Of a stretch of DNA of 64,000 nucleotides, positions 31,125-44,155 are shown in pieces. Made by a program: the position numbers and the translations under genes. Numbering within the stretch: position 1 is the first letter of the stretch; every line of letters starts with the position of its first letter. A model generated the notes under the pieces. That model was not told the origin of the DNA. It saw only the letters and a list, made by a program, of their open reading frames with translations, and did no database searches. The stretch is from Lactuca virosa (lineage: Eukaryota > Streptophyta > Magnoliopsida > Asterales > Asteraceae): contig CAKMRJ010005745.1 in NCBI GenBank assembly GCA_928212115.1, forward strand, positions 95,660,841-95,724,840. The letters run 5' to 3'.

Positions 31125-31879
31125 ATACATAATATAGTGAGGTAACTCACCTCAAAAATTACTCTGGCGACTGTCAACTATCCAACGGGCGATTAACGCG
31201 TCTAACAAGTATTAACCTATAAAACTATAACTTATAAATATCTATAGCAACCTGGTAATGAAAGGAAGACCCTTCACTAATCCCAAAGAATACTTCAAGT
31301 TTTATCAAATAAGGAATGACCAGGTAATATCATATCGAAGGTAGGGTCCGTTTGGTATATAGGGTATACTTTTTGGAAAACCCACTTTAAACCCCTCACT
31401 AAATTTAGCCTAGACATCATTATTGTAAGTAAATCAATCAGTGTTATGATTGGACGCACTGGTAAATCTTATTTATAAATTCATAATAACGACTATGAAT
31501 ATAAATATAAGTTACACTTATAGCGTAGTAAGTGCAACTTAACTTACAAAATTTTCTAGCAAAAAATTAGGAATTGCGCGGGCAAAATCTCAACTTGAAA
31601 GCTTCTTTTCATCACACTCCTAGATACCTTATAGCCTTACTAAAGTGGTCAGAATCTTAGAAAAAAATTAGACCCAAAGGGTGGAAAAAGATCTGAGAGA
31701 TTTGGGTTTGAAGGTGTGAGAAGTAAGCAGGTTTTCGGCTCTATTTATAGAAGTTCAAAGGAGGTGTCGTGCAACTAGACGAGGGCACGCCTTGCCTTCG
31801 AGATGTAGCTCCTGTCAGATGTTGCGATGTGTTCAACCCTCATTCGTCCACGTCACCTGTAACAATTGGGAATTTCCCA

Positions 31880-32520
31880 TTGTTAATACATGAAAAGTGA
31901 ACCTATAGTAATCTGAAGCAATCAAGATCCAAAGTCAACTTGTGTCGGAGATGTGAAGTGTTACGAAGAAAGATCAATTCCGAGATCAAGATACTCAGAA
32001 GTCAGAAGTGTGTACTAGCATTAAATGCTTTTTGTCTTTATATTGATGTAAAAAATTTTAGGAGTAAATCATGTGAATCTTTTAAGTGTCAGATTGTCAA
32101 ACACTTAGTTGTGTCAAGTCCTTAGAATGTGTCAGCGGTTTGTACCAAGTTCCTCCTTTGCTATATAAGGAGTGAATATTTCATGAGTTCATAACAAATT
32201 ATAAAACTATCGATATTCTCTCCACATCAATCCAAAATCTCTTTAAAGTCAAACTTCTTTCATTTATCTTCTTCTTGTCTTAAGTTGCCTTTGCATTGAT
32301 TATACTCAATCTTACTTCATTTATTACTTGAATACTTTGTTGATTGTTTATCTTCAAGTCTTTACTGGTTTACCAGATTCGACTGGAACTACTTATTAAG
32401 AGCAGACGTTGATCTTAAAGATTAACTTAAGGTTTGAGTTTTCAAACCTTGTCCTCGCGCATTGATTCTTGTTCTCACACCCGTCACCAACTTTTATTAA
32501 AGATTAGCATCAACCAATGA
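31880..32520 (+). promoter_or_regulatory. Promoter-like segment of unknown origin
   Basis: GCTATATAAGGAGTG at about 32160 is a strong TATA box. It is followed by an A/T-rich leader with CTTTCATTTATCTTCTTCTTG and by GTCCTCGCGCATTGATTC. The layout resembles an LTR or a pararetrovirus-like promoter, but I found no terminal repeats, primer site or coding region to decide. No viral gene is visible. Confidence 0.3.
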
Positions 32521-33217
32521 TGATGATAGAACTTTTCATATTAAAGGAAAATATGATCAGTTAGATGATAATAATATGGTCAAAAATAAGTGATCAAAAA
32601 GTTATATAAATTTTTACGATGGTTAGTGTATTTCGAAAGTACACAACAAAGTTATCCCGAGGATATAAGCATTGCGAAAATCTGACTCCGATTGGAGGAG
32701 TTATGATTTTATAAAAGATAAGAACCAAACACGTTAATAACGTTGGTAACATCAAAATAGCATATAGAGATCGACGTGCGCATAACCCTTATAAATAGAG
32801 TGCTCACTTTTTGATTTTCCCATCCCAAACACTCTCTCTCAAGCTGTTTCGGAGACCCTCTCTCGATGGCACGAAGTTGTGGATGCAATGGATCGGATGC
32901 TTCAGAATAAACTACAAGAGTGAGTACATGGCCCCTATTTCACTGTTTTAAATGTTTTACGACGGAAAATACATGTTTATCAAATGATTTTACAAAATAT
33001 ATTTTTAGCTATAAATATCAAATCATTTTATAAAGCTTAGAGCCTTAGGATAATGTTGTAGATAATATGCCTAATGTTAAGCTATGATATTATGCCTAAG
33101 AGATATAATGGCTGATAGTGTAGGAAGAGATAATACCTAGATGTTATAATGGCCAAATACCTAGGATAATGTAGTACCTAGAAGTTATGTTGGTCAAATA
33201 TAAGGATATGCACGGTA

Positions 33218-33222
33218 CTTAG
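33218..33222. repeat. Target duplication CTTAG, left copy
   Basis: CTTAG abuts the solo LTR start. The matching copy is at 34011-34015. Confidence 0.85.
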
Positions 33223-34010
33223 TGTTGGATTAGGTGTCTAAGCCATAACTATATTTGGTATGTACTTGATCTGGTTGTAGCATGGTCCTTTTGGGTTGCC
33301 TTTACCGAAGCAACTTGACTGGATGAATAACGGAGAAAGAGGTTATTATGGTTTATTAATATATTATATGAATAATATATTAAAAGAGAAATCATATTAT
33401 TTAATTAACATTGGTCAAGAATTAATTTAGAAGTAATTTTTGTGGTCAAAAGAGGTTAATTGAATTAAGGGGACTGATATTGTAATTATAAGATAGTTGC
33501 AATATGGGTTGTGGATCCTTTATGAAAGGGATGGATGATTTTATATGGAAGCCAATATAGAAATCGTCCAAGCTAGGGATTCTGGAAGGATCTAATGAGT
33601 TGCTTAGGGATTAAGCAACCATATTAGGTATTTGACTGAAACCCTAACTCTGCAGCTATATAAGGAACCCTTGGGCACTAGATTTCGGATACAAGAAACC
33701 CTAGAAGGAATCCAGAGCCTACTGTGTGCCCTCTTCCTCTCTCTCTTGCATTCTCCAATTGCTTTGGTGTTTGTGATCTACTAGAGGCATCACACTTGAG
33801 GTGCTAAAGTTCTCAAAAGCTCAAGATCTTCAAGCTACAATCAAAGGTAACCTTCTTACTAGTTATTTATGTTGATTTCGATTTTGTTGTATGCTAGATT
33901 AGGGTTTGCAAGTCTTGGACAATTATTGCATGTACAATTAGAAAAACTAGATCCAAGCATTAGGGTTTGCATGTGCACCATAGGATTGATATAATGCTCA
34001 TAACCCAACA
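33223..34010 (+). mobile_element. Solo LTR of a copia-like element, 788 bp
   Basis: It starts TGTTGGATTAGG and ends ATAACCCAACA, with TG...CA termini and inverted TGTTGG/CCAACA ends. The exact 5-bp duplication CTTAG flanks it at 33218-33222 and 34011-34015. A TATA box GCTATATAAGG lies at about 33655. No internal region remains, so it arose by recombination between two LTRs. The orientation is taken from the TATA box. Confidence 0.88.
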
Positions 34011-34946
34011 CTTAGTTGTTACTCTGCCCAAATATCTTGTTTTCAAATAACCATAATTAGGGTATATATATGAATAATTATCTATACAAAATAATTATGA
34101 GATCAAAAGTTATAATTATCAAATATAAGATAAAATATTTATATTGTGATAGTTATATGAAATCCCTAGGAAGGATTAAGATACAAGATAAAAAATAAAA
34201 GATAAAAGATAAAATCCTAAGGTCAATGCGTTAGTGAGTTGTTAATTCATCCAAAGGCCTTGATTAAATTTAGCATTCCCCAAATACCTATAATTGTTGA
34301 TCTTGCTAGAGCTAGAAAGATATGTATAGATCCATATGGGGATTTACAACCCCACCTACGATTGCTAGCTACAATCCCGCCAGGATAACTTTCTTATTAT
34401 TCACTCTTCGATGTCCGATGAAGCGTCGTGGTGGGGCAAAAATTATTAGTCAAACAACGTAGATTATGGGGGCTCATGGTAATACATTATACCACCTTCG
34501 AGTTCGGACTACCATTAGGGACGCCTTAGAATGGTAGATAAAATACGTTAGGATCGTTAGATATCCTACAAAGATAATAAATTAGGATTAATAAATATAT
34601 ATCCTAATAAGATAATAAGATAGGATCGTTAGATATCTTAAAAGATAGTAAGCTAGGGTTGATAAAATACTTTAAAAAAAAGATTATTCTGAAAGAAAAA
34701 GGATTCTTAAAATAATACAACCTAATAAAAGCTGAAAACTATAAAAACATGTGCACTCACCGACATTATGTTGATGTTTTCAAAAATTACATGTGTTCCC
34801 AGGATGGAGTAGAGATCCAGTCAAGAAAGGATTATTGGCATGAAGACTTGTTAGGTAAATTATGATTCGCGCTCTGTGATTTGGGAAATCTTTATACCAT
34901 CGCCATTCGGTATTTTCCGCCATCGGCTGGGGAGTGTGTGACATAT

Positions 34947-34958
34947 TGGTATCAAAGC
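34947..34958 (+). promoter_or_regulatory. Primer-binding site, one mismatch
   Basis: TGGTATCAAAGC, three bases after the LTR relic end, differs at one base from the initiator-Met primer complement. Confidence 0.65.
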
Positions 34959-35059
34959 TAGTTGCTATAGCGAATTAGTATTTCTTTAGGAATCAAGCCT
35001 ATAGCTTAGGACATATACTCCTATTATTTTTGTCCTCAAATCTATAAATAAAAGTAGTA

Positions 35060-35235
35060 TTATTATTTACACTAGTGATAGACTACTTATTGGAGAGGTG
35101 CCTAGGCTATAACTGTCGACTTGGGTTGTTGGATTTCAGAACAGCTATACACTAAAATGGTCCTGCCCACTAACTTTTCCTACCTGGCCGAACCATACAT
35201 AGTCTAGAAGTACAAAAAAATAATAATCGCAAATC
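35060..35235 (+). repeat. Fragment related to the inner gypsy LTR
   Basis: GGGTTGTTGGATTTCAGAA and AAAATGGTCCTGCCC match the R/U5 part of the LTRs at 5698-5740 and 15468-15515. It is a short piece without ends. Confidence 0.6.
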
Positions 35236-35429
35236 TCGAATAACATACACAAATCATACACAAGACAAATATCCAGGATGGTTTAGTATGTAAAGGTTGA
35301 GTCACTTCTAAACAAAGCCTGATTAACTATATTTAGACTTGACTGAACTAATACATCGACTAAACTGGGATAGATAAAGGATAAAATAGAAATCAGACAT
35401 ATAAATACAAATAGTATACATAAAGTGTA

Positions 35430-36200
35430 TCAAAATACATTGTGAGTATCAAAAATACAAAGCATCAAACCCAAAAACCTCAACCTACTCATTGTTGCTC
35501 TCGTACCCAGCCTCCTCGTCCTATGTATCCTCGTCAGTGCTTTCATGATGTGTACCTGAAGGACCAGAACCACCATGACCGGCACCCTGTGGCTGAGAAG
35601 GGGTGGAACAAAAGGACCCGTCCTAGGAAAAGGTTGATGGTCCATCCCCAGATGTTTCATCACCGCAGAGACCAAAGCCATAATCTAGCGACGCTCCTTA
35701 TGTGCAGCAACCAGATATTGCATGACGTCATGTAGAGTCGGCTCCGACTGACCAGGATCTGCATACCTACGCCTCTGATGCCTCACAAAGGTAGGATCAT
35801 GGTCGTCCTCTGGAATCCTCCATTGCTGCCCCACTCCCAGAACCAATACTCGCATCTTCCCGAGAGTTATAATACTCAGCTCCCATATAGTCATAGGAAC
35901 CATCCACTAGTGTCGACCTCATAATATAAGGCCAACCTAGTAACCCAATGACCCCCGGGTGTAGACCCTAGATCCATGCTAGATTATTAGCGAGCAAGAG
36001 AAAAAGGAAGATGAAGGAAAACCTCTGTATGAGTGAGGCACCACATATAGAAAAGGTCGCCTGAGGGAACCTTGTCATACTCTTATATGTGACAAATGGT
36101 AGAAGCGACCAGTCGGTGAATCAACCGATAGATAGGAGAACGGAAGGCACTCTCCTTGGCCGTTCTAGAGACATAAGTCCCCTGAGCGTGGGCCCAGACC
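35430..36200 (-). pseudogene. Athila-type ORF1 relic (tentative)
   Basis: On the minus strand about 36150-35900 gives YRLIHRLVASTIC, then KVPSGDLFYMWCL and, after stops, GGHWVTRLALYYE. This order resembles the conserved part of the ATHILA ORF-1 family of plant Ty3 elements. A further open frame (35903-35685) ends LHDVMQYLVAAHKERR. Stops and frame changes are common. The GC content is higher than in the flanks. The family call rests on a few motifs only. Confidence 0.45.
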
Positions 36201-36305
36201 CGCATTTAGCTTTACGCCTATGGTGGTGCAGTAATACAACTGTCAAGATAAGAATAAAATGAGGGCTTAGAGTCTCCTCAGTAGTATAAATCCCTAGATG
36301 CCTCC

Positions 36306-37277
36306 TGTTGGGTTTTGATATGAAATATAAGATCGTTTTTCGCAAAAAACCGGCAACGAAAGTCTTTAAAAATAACTAGTTTATTTTTAGTTCATAACAA
36401 AACCAAACCATCATGGATCCATTTATAGAGGTTAGAATGAAATAAAAAACAACCAAAGAGTGTTTAGAATGATAACATTTAAAGCCTTTGAACCCACTTG
36501 GTTTTGGGGTGTTGATGAAGATAACAAAAATCAAAGAATATGATTTCTCTACAAGTATCCACCATCAAGAGTAAGGCACTTGGAATACTAGTTCCTTCTT
36601 GTATTCTTGAGTGTCTTAAGCCTTTAAGTGCTTAGCTCAAATAAAAAACTAAAGGATACAACTCAAGAGAGTTTCTAAACCACCAAACTAACTTCAAGAG
36701 AGAGAGAGAGAGGAAGAGTAGAGAGAATTTCGTCCATATGCTTCAAGAGGAGAAATAAGACCAAAAACTTTCTCATTTCTCATGCATAAGGCACTATTAT
36801 ATACTCCATGCAAGGTAAGGGCTTTATATTAAAATAATATAAAGCAACTCTTCTCTTTTTAAGAAGCATGGGGCAAGGTATGGAGGTTGACAAGCAACCT
36901 CCATAATATAATATATATTTCGGTCATACCTCTCAAAAGAGGATGGATTCTTTATTTTTTATAAACTCTAAGTTTATAAAATATAAACTTTGTCTTTTAG
37001 GTAAAAGAAAAAAGAATCCAACTAGTCCAAAAGGTTGTGCATGGCTTATTAATTCATCCCATATGACATAATAACTAGTTATACTCTCTTATAATTATTA
37101 TTTTCACAAAACAATAATTATTCCCTAATTATAATTCAAGAGTCGATATTATTTATTAATAATCATATTAATAATAAATATACAAAATGTGCCAACTTGA
37201 TAAAGGTGTGACCATATAGGATCATATATTATTAGCAATATCACTCCATAATGATTCTTGGGCATATAGATTCAACA
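36306..37277 (-). repeat. 3' LTR of the decayed copia element (972 bp)
   Basis: Plus-strand ends are TGTTGGGTTTTGAT and GATTCAACA. The first 170 bp are nearly identical to 43980-44155 (for example ATAAGATCGTTTTTC). It contains a GA-rich run near 36700. Confidence 0.85.
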
Positions 37278-37292
37278 ATCTCCCACTTGCAC
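37278..37292 (-). promoter_or_regulatory. Polypurine tract of the decayed copia element
   Basis: The minus strand reads GTGCAAGTGGGAGAT immediately before the LTR start TGTTGAATC. It is the typical G-rich priming tract. Confidence 0.7.
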
Positions 37293-38750
37293 AAGATTCA
37301 TTATAGACTGAGACAAATAGTAGCTGACGTCTAGCAACGGGTTACTGCCCTAACAACATATGAAGGGTGCCATCTCATCAATAGCCAATTCTAGGAGCTC
37401 TAAGCTACAATTGTTACTAAAGGTGTGGTATCAATTATTCCTTTATCTCAGACATCATGTCGAACATGAGATATGGATCACGATCAATCTCATTGAGTGT
37501 TCAACTTTGATTAAGGCCTTAGATGTCTAACTCTCAACGAATAAGAGGGACAAATCCCATATCGACTACAAACGCCCATCAATGTAGTTCATGTTAACCC
37601 AACGATGGCCCTTATGACTACCTTTTATGGAACAACGTTAAATCGTGTCAAAGCACAACAATTCCTACACGTCAAGTCCCAAATATGTATCTCAGGTCTA
37701 AGAAACAAAGATACAACCTTGATCAAAACATCACTCTTGACTACAATCTATAAAATGGTTTTGATGTGGGTCAAGTCCAATACTTATTCTCCTAATCAAG
37801 TATCTATGAAGTTGGTAGCAGCTCTTGCGATTCTCATCTCCATGAGAATCCACCAATCCACTCATATTAGTCTTACCTCATAGATGCTCCCACAAAACGA
37901 CTGTGGACATTTAGAATAACCTAGTTATTCAAGGATTTAAACTTGCTAATATAGAACACAAAAATTATTTAATGAATGACTCATATTCAATATCTCAACT
38001 CACTACAATATATGTTGTCTTTATTTTTCCAATATCCAAATACTAAATTTCAATCAAACACATCTACTTATATCAACAAGGCCCTATAGCACCAGCTTGA
38101 CTTTCATGCTTTAGCTAATGAAGTAGCTTTGTTAAATAGATATGACAAACTTGATTTGTATAAACTTTGCGAATACAAACATTTTCAGTTTTATATATAG
38201 CTCATATATAAAGAAAATTATTGAGAATGAATTGGATGCTTAAATATGACTTAGATACCAATACTTGCGTAATGGGATTACTCATAGTCATAATGAACTA
38301 TACATTAAGAATCTTTGTATGTGGTTCTCCAAACCACGAGGTACTCTAACTCTGATGTGCATCTGTAATTAAAATATTCATGGAAACACTATCCATGTAA
38401 CTTTCTCTTCATTCATAATAAGGACACACCCGATTGTGACTGAGAGTCATCTCAATCTATTTGAAAATTTTGCACATGTGTAACAACTTTAAACATAGCT
38501 TTCTTTCAAATGCTCCATATTAGGAATATCTCTCTAGTTCTTGCAAGTACTTTAGAATGTTCCTATAAGTCATACAATGACTTGTTCTCGGATCATACTG
38601 GTATCATTCGACATGCTCTAAGCATACAACTTATTTGGCCTTTATGCATAATCATGACATATATGATTAATCCAATTGCAGAAGCATATGGAATATAATC
38701 ATGTTATCTAGTTCAAAAACATTTTCACTAGGATTTTTATCAAAATCATG
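37293..38750 (-). other. Internal copia DNA, 3' of RT, no readable frame
   Basis: AT-rich, with stops in all frames. By position it should be RNase H and 3' untranslated sequence. Confidence 0.45.
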
Positions 38751-38960
38751 TCATGTGGTTTTTGACAAGATGACTCTCTCAGAGTCCTTTATCTTAAGCT
38801 CTTTAAGATCCTTGACAATTAATGCAATTTTACTTAATCCTTTAAGTCGCCATGATCTATCTATATAGATCTTTATTCCAAGTGTTAGTATGTCAACTAC
38901 ATACAAGGCTAGGAATGTTACTGTGCTCCCACTAGCTTTGTAGAAAAACACAAGAGTCAT
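38751..38960 (-). pseudogene. RT fragment of the decayed copia element
   Basis: The 69-residue frame reads YKASGSTVTFLALYVVDILTLG near its start. This is the copia RT active-site region with the family YVDD changed to YVVD. The following helix is garbled. Loss of the first catalytic Asp shows it is dead. Confidence 0.7.
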
Positions 38961-41900
38961 CTTGATTTATAATCAAATCACACTATGTAATTATCTTATA
39001 AGAAAGAAGATTCTTACTTTAAAATGTTATCTTAAATCTGAGAAGATTTTCATTCATTTATGTTTTCTCCCTTGAAAACTCACATACTCTTTATAGTCAA
39101 ACTATATCAAGGAAGATTAATCAAGCCCATACTTGATAATCATACATGAATGCATCTCTATATGGTTTATTAGTTTCTAATCAACTATTGAGCAGATTCA
39201 ACAACAGTTGAATACTTGCTAGTTCCAAACTATGATGCATCTAGTTTATGGTTCTTTAGCACTTAAAGTTCCATATAGCTCCCACTTAGAAAAAGAACTT
39301 TCTAAGTACTTGTCTTATGGAATGACAATTTGTGGGGTTAGTAGAGACTTCATCCTAAACAATCATTTAGGATAGTCTACATAAATGCAATTTGTAGATG
39401 CTAGAGTAGTTAAGCTTATTGTCAAACATAAGCTCTATAACTCCATACCTTTTAGATAAGGACAAACCATTACATCCTTAGTCTAATGAAAGTATTTGAT
39501 CCACTTGTTTGGTTGGAAAATATATATATTCAATATATATTTTTTGCAGTAAGCATAATTCCAAAATTTTTATAAAGTAAATAGTTCTTTTAATAAACAT
39601 CATGTAATAGACTAAAAGATCTATTTTTATCCTCTTCAAAAACATGTGCTATCGACATTCAGCTAGTGGCTAGGTGACCCTATCCCACTAGAGAATTCAA
39701 AAGCTACCTCAAACATCAAAAGACAGATCCAAGCGACCAGGTGATCCTGTCCCACAAGAAACATATTAATGATGAGTGAGTGTTTTGGTCGGAATGAGTT
39801 GTGAATCGATTCCACAACTCCTAAGATGTTCCAAGAAAACTTGGTCTACAGTAACTCATTTTCTTTATCACAACGAAAGGTTAATGATGATCTCATTAAG
39901 TTGTTCAATCTTCACTATGAAACAATTTGAGCAAATCAAAGGTTTCAAAAATAACGAATAAAAGTCGTCAATGAAATTGATTAAGTATCTATCACCAAAT
40001 CAATTCATATATTGAAAATATTACATACATTACTTATGTATAATTCCTTGTCAAGTCCTTTGCTCTTTAATTACTAATAGATAAAGAAACTTACGAATCA
40101 TCTTCCTATATAAATATGATTCATATTTATGAAATGAATCAAGCTCATTTGCCTTCAAAAATTCCATCCTTTTGAAGTTGGTATTTGTATTTCTTATTTT
40201 TATTGTCATGATGATTATGACATAGATAAGTTCCAATCAAATATCATTTGATTATATATGTGTTATGATCAGAACTATCAATTTAATGAAAGATTATAGA
40301 TTTACTTCATATATAACACTATGAGAAAATATTCTAACACATAATACATCGTTTCAGAACATGATTGTAAACATCCATTAAACGATAAGTAAATCTAGAT
40401 TTATTCATAAAGTTACAACTGTTACATGTCCCTATAAAAATAGGTACAACACATCTATTGTTTAAATAAAGACTATAACAACACTTGTTATATCTTCAGC
40501 ATGAAGTATCCTTCGTTTGTAATCAGCTGATTATTTCTTCCAATCATCAGCACATAATAACAATTATTAGTGTCACCTGAAGTATAACATACTCAAATGA
40601 ATGATGGAAAAATAAATAGTTCTATCATATAGATGTATGAATTCTTGTCCAAGTCAGACTTCTTCAGCTCGATGAGATTAGAGGAGAAATTCCTCTTTTA
40701 GTGTTTAGTTTCTTCCACAATAGAAACAACCCTAATCATTTGGTCATTTCTTGATTTCTGGGTTAATGTTGTATTTCCCTTAACTGAACTATAAGTCTAT
40801 TTGAGTACACAATCTCTTAGACTTCCTTTAATTAAATGCTTGAACCATCTTGAAGCGCTTTCTAGTGCTCTGATTGAATATATGTTTTACTTGATGAGAC
40901 ATCTGATATGTTTCATAATTATCCAAGACTTTCTGCAAGTCAAGGTTAATTACTTCCAGTATGATGTGAGACACGTCAACTTCATCACAATAATACTTCC
41001 ATCAAAGTATCATGATCAGATTGATTGGCTTGCAGAGGTTATTCAGGTATGGGATCTTTCAGTATATATATAATTTCTATTTATCTTAAAGGTAGTACCT
41101 CAAGATATTATACCAGTTATAGAAATTATAACCATCAAATGTTACTGTATCTTGAAACTCAACAAGAGAGAGGTTTTGCAGGGCGTAAAATTATTAACAG
41201 TTATCAACAGAATTTAACAAAGTTTCATTTATTATTTTCAATATTTAGTCTTTAAAAATTAATACCTTGTATTGTTTCTTAAAACATTAATTTATTAAAG
41301 TCTAGGATCCAAGTAACGAAACAAGTAAATGGTTAGTTGACATTTATCCCATAAACTTAATCAAACTCGGTAGGTAGCGATTACCAATTGCATACGATAT
41401 GTAACTCCTAGATTATGGGATCCTAAACAACTATTGCTTAACTTGGCATGTTTATCCCATCTATGCCTCGGACCTCTCATGCTTAGGTGACCTTTATCAC
41501 ACAAGATTCCGATCAAGTCATCGTACTTGAAACAACTTGTAGTATTGTAACTGACCGGTGACAAGGTGACCCTTTAGAAACCAGAAGCTACAAAACTACC
41601 CCGAACATCATAATTCAATCCTAATGACAAGATGACCCTGTGATACTAAGACCATACAAATGATAATGAGTGCTCTTCAAAAGGACGACAATGACTTGCA
41701 TTTTTAGAAAAGGTTTTATATATGTTTTACAATTATAGTTGATAAAAACATGGTCTCATGAATATTCCATGCGTCCAACAATTCATGTACCGTTTTGTAA
41801 AATTCATATCATTTGTTATGAGGTTCTTTAGGTGCCAAATAAAATTTCATTTTATTTGCCATTAGCCGCGATCAATTATAAACTAAAATCCTGTATTTTA

Positions 41901-42653
41901 AAGTGTAGTCGTAGATTGGTTTTAAGAACCAGTAGTAGTCTTAATAAAATTTCATTTTATACTTAAGACTTGGAGTTTTGGATGAGTTACAAAATCACTA
42001 TTTTAAATCTCCCTTTAACAAAAACATATGACTTCATGAATTTATAGAATAAACACATTTTATTTTATAAACTCAATTTTATGTATCTTATGATAAAAGT
42101 CATATTTTGATAAACCAAAACTTGGATGATGATACCTATGTTTTAAATCTCATTTGGCATGCATAAAACATAATATCAACATGTTGTGTTATGTTTAAAA
42201 CACCAATATCATATATTAGGTTTTGACGCAAAAAACAATCACTAGTTTTATTATTTGCCAATATAATGCTATAAACCGATTTTAGTCCTTTTAATCAAAC
42301 TCTTATTTATTATAAAGACATGGAGTTCATATAATGTTTAAACACCTTTTAAACCATTTCAAATATTTTAAAGTTGGGTATTTATATGTTTTACAATAAA
42401 ACTATTTTCAACAAAAAAAAATCGGTTTTTAACCGGTAATCTGGTTAACCTGTAAAAACGTTTTTATAAATATCCATTTATAAACATCTTATGTTATCTT
42501 TTAAATATTTTTTACTCAAACTCCAAGTGATATTATCTTATGTTAGAATGTTGTTTGACATGTAAAACTCATTTTCATACACAAAACATAACATAAAATA
42601 ACATAAAATTAAACATCACATGCATGCATTTTAATGTGTATAAACCAAGCCAT
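38961..42653 (-). other. Internal copia DNA, gag to RT, no readable frame
   Basis: About 3.7 kb that by position held integrase, protease and gag. I can read no motif with confidence. Repeated AGGTGACCCT/AGGTGATCCTGTC words occur at about 39670, 39740, 41485, 41565 and 41630. Confidence 0.4.
42646..42653. repeat. hAT MITE duplication, left copy
   Basis: CAAGCCAT. The right copy at 43315-43322 is CAAGTCAT, with one mismatch. Confidence 0.75.
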
Positions 42654-43096
42654 TAGGGATAGAAATGGGGCGGGTTTAGGGTGGGGTTGACCATCCCTGT
42701 CCCCATCCCCGAGTGTCTAACTTCGTCCTCATCCCCATCCCCACCCCCGGCGGATGCATGGAATCAAATCCCCTCCCCTTTGTATTTTGGGCTTTTCCCC
42801 AGTCCATCCCCAACCTATCCCCAGTTTATCAACATAATAAGCTCTAACTTACACAAAAAAAAAATCAAGTTTAATAAGCGATCAAAACCAGATGCCATAA
42901 TCAGATTTTGTTTACATCAATCATAAAGTTTAACAAACATCAAAACAAAAAGTGACGATTTGGTATACAGATCGTCGAACGAAGTGACGATTGACGAACT
43001 CTTGGAATTGGGAACATAATTTGATATACAGGCTCTTTCTCTGACGGTCTAATATTGATCAATTCATTTTAGTGGACTAAATTCAAATTCAATAAA

Positions 43097-43134
<38 letters not shown>

Positions 43135-43314
43135 ATCAAAGAGGGGGCGGGGCGGGTTGGGGATTGTTATACCCGGCCCCGGCCCCATCCCCAGTTTTAG
43201 CATAATGGGGATCCCCGGCCCCGTACCTGAACCCGTTTTAGCAGGGAATACCCGTCCCCGATCGGGGCGGGTCAACCGGGTTCCCCACCGGGTCGGGTGA
43301 AATTTCCATCCCTA
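42654..43314. mobile_element. GC-rich hAT MITE, 661 bp
   Basis: The termini TAGGGATAGAAATGGGGCGGG and, on the opposite strand, TAGGGATGGAAATTTCACCC form inverted repeats. The 8-bp flanks CAAGCCAT and CAAGTCAT differ by one base. G/C-rich runs of CCCCATCCCC near both ends contrast sharply with the AT-rich host. A (TA)n tract lies inside at 43098-43131. It has no transposase. Confidence 0.85.
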
Positions 43315-43966
43315 CAAGTCATATCTAGTAATAATTTTTGTGAGCCATCACAAGAATTATTAAGTCTTTCCTAAAGGACTTAAGGGACACTTCAAAAGGG
43401 TCTTCAAACTCCCACTTGCCAAGTCAACTCTTGCTTGCAAAAGGACTTCAAATCTTCATGTTGTGAAAGTTGCAACACTTAAACCATTAAGACTATAATT
43501 AAGCCCAAAACTAAAAGTAGAAGCTTATGATTGGGATTATGGTCTTAAATGATTAAGTCATATTCAAGGAGGTCATTTCTTCATCTTGTTACATTTAAAA
43601 GGAATACAACTAGTCTAACTAATTTATTACAACAAATCAACAATTGAAAAATTACCTATTTATCTATTACATTTTATGAATAAATAAATATCAACCAAAC
43701 ACAACACAAATTAAGGTCCAAATGGCTTGTTTATACACAACAACATATCAAATATTTTAACAAACAACTCTTTGTTTTTTTAAGGCAACTTTTATATAAC
43801 CAAAATGCACGAAAAATTGTTATATATAAAAATAAACAATTTTAACCAATAAGTTGTCAAAGAAGACAAATATGGATTTTTTTCTTAACCAAAAGAAATA
43901 CATGCTTGTTTTCCAAAAAACTAAAGATTATCAAACATAAAAAATCATTCTAACATATAAAAGATG

Positions 43967-43978
43967 GCTCTGATACCA
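43967..43978 (-). promoter_or_regulatory. Primer-binding site of the decayed copia element
   Basis: The minus strand reads TGGTATCAGAGC, one base after the LTR end CCCAACA at 43980. Confidence 0.88.
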
Positions 43979-43979
43979 C

Positions 43980-44155
43980 TGTTGGGTTTTGATACAAAAT
44001 ATAAGATCGTTTTTCACAAAAAACCGGCAACGGAAGTCCTTAAAAATAACTAGTTTATTTTTAGTTCATAACAAAACCAAACCATCATGGATCCATTTAT
44101 AGAGGTTAGAATGAAATAAAAACAACCAAAGAGTGTTTAGAATGATAACCTTTGA
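43980..44155 (-). repeat. Truncated 5' LTR of the decayed copia element
   Basis: It matches the first 175 bp of 36306-37277 closely, then breaks off at about TTTGAAGA. The missing 800 bp were lost or replaced. Confidence 0.85.

Larger units (their letters stand above)
30600..31864 (-). repeat. Gypsy-type LTR relic, minus orientation
   Basis: On the minus strand a TATA box (CTATAAATAGAGCC, 31737-31750) is followed by a leader like those of the other gypsy LTRs here (CTGCTTACTTCTCACACC) and by CCTCACTATATTATG further on. The boundaries are approximate and no primer site was found. It contains the tandem repeats at 30781-31050 and a (TA)n tract. GGTAGGGTCCGTTTGGTATA at about 31340 looks like a MITE tip without a partner. 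Confidence 0.5.
32560..34943 (+). repeat. Gypsy-type 5' LTR relic, plus orientation
   Basis: A TATA box (TTATAAATAGAG, about 32789) precedes a leader with CACTCTCTCTCAAGC. The end GTGTGTGACA at 34943 is followed by TGGTATCAAAGC at 34947-34958, a primer site with one mismatch. The start near 32560 is a guess. Degenerate repeats (CCTAGGATAATGTAG, TAGGATCGTTAGATATC) fill 33040-33210 and 34540-34680. A solo LTR (33223-34010) lies inside. Confidence 0.55.
36306..44155 (-). mobile_element. Decayed Ty1/copia element, minus strand
   Basis: The left copy of its LTR is 36306-37277. A truncated right copy starts at 43980 and runs to about 44155. Next to the right copy lies a primer site (43967-43978, minus strand) and next to the left one a polypurine tract, so the element reads right to left. 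The internal 6.7 kb is full of stops. The only coding landmark I can read is an RT piece at 38751-38960. A hAT MITE (42654-43314) is inserted near its 5' end. The right LTR is cut off where an unrelated LTR fragment begins. Confidence 0.8.

Noticed and set aside
31340..31365. MITE-like tip GGTAGGGTCCGTTTGGTATA
   Set aside because: No inverted partner or target duplication was found within 1 kb.
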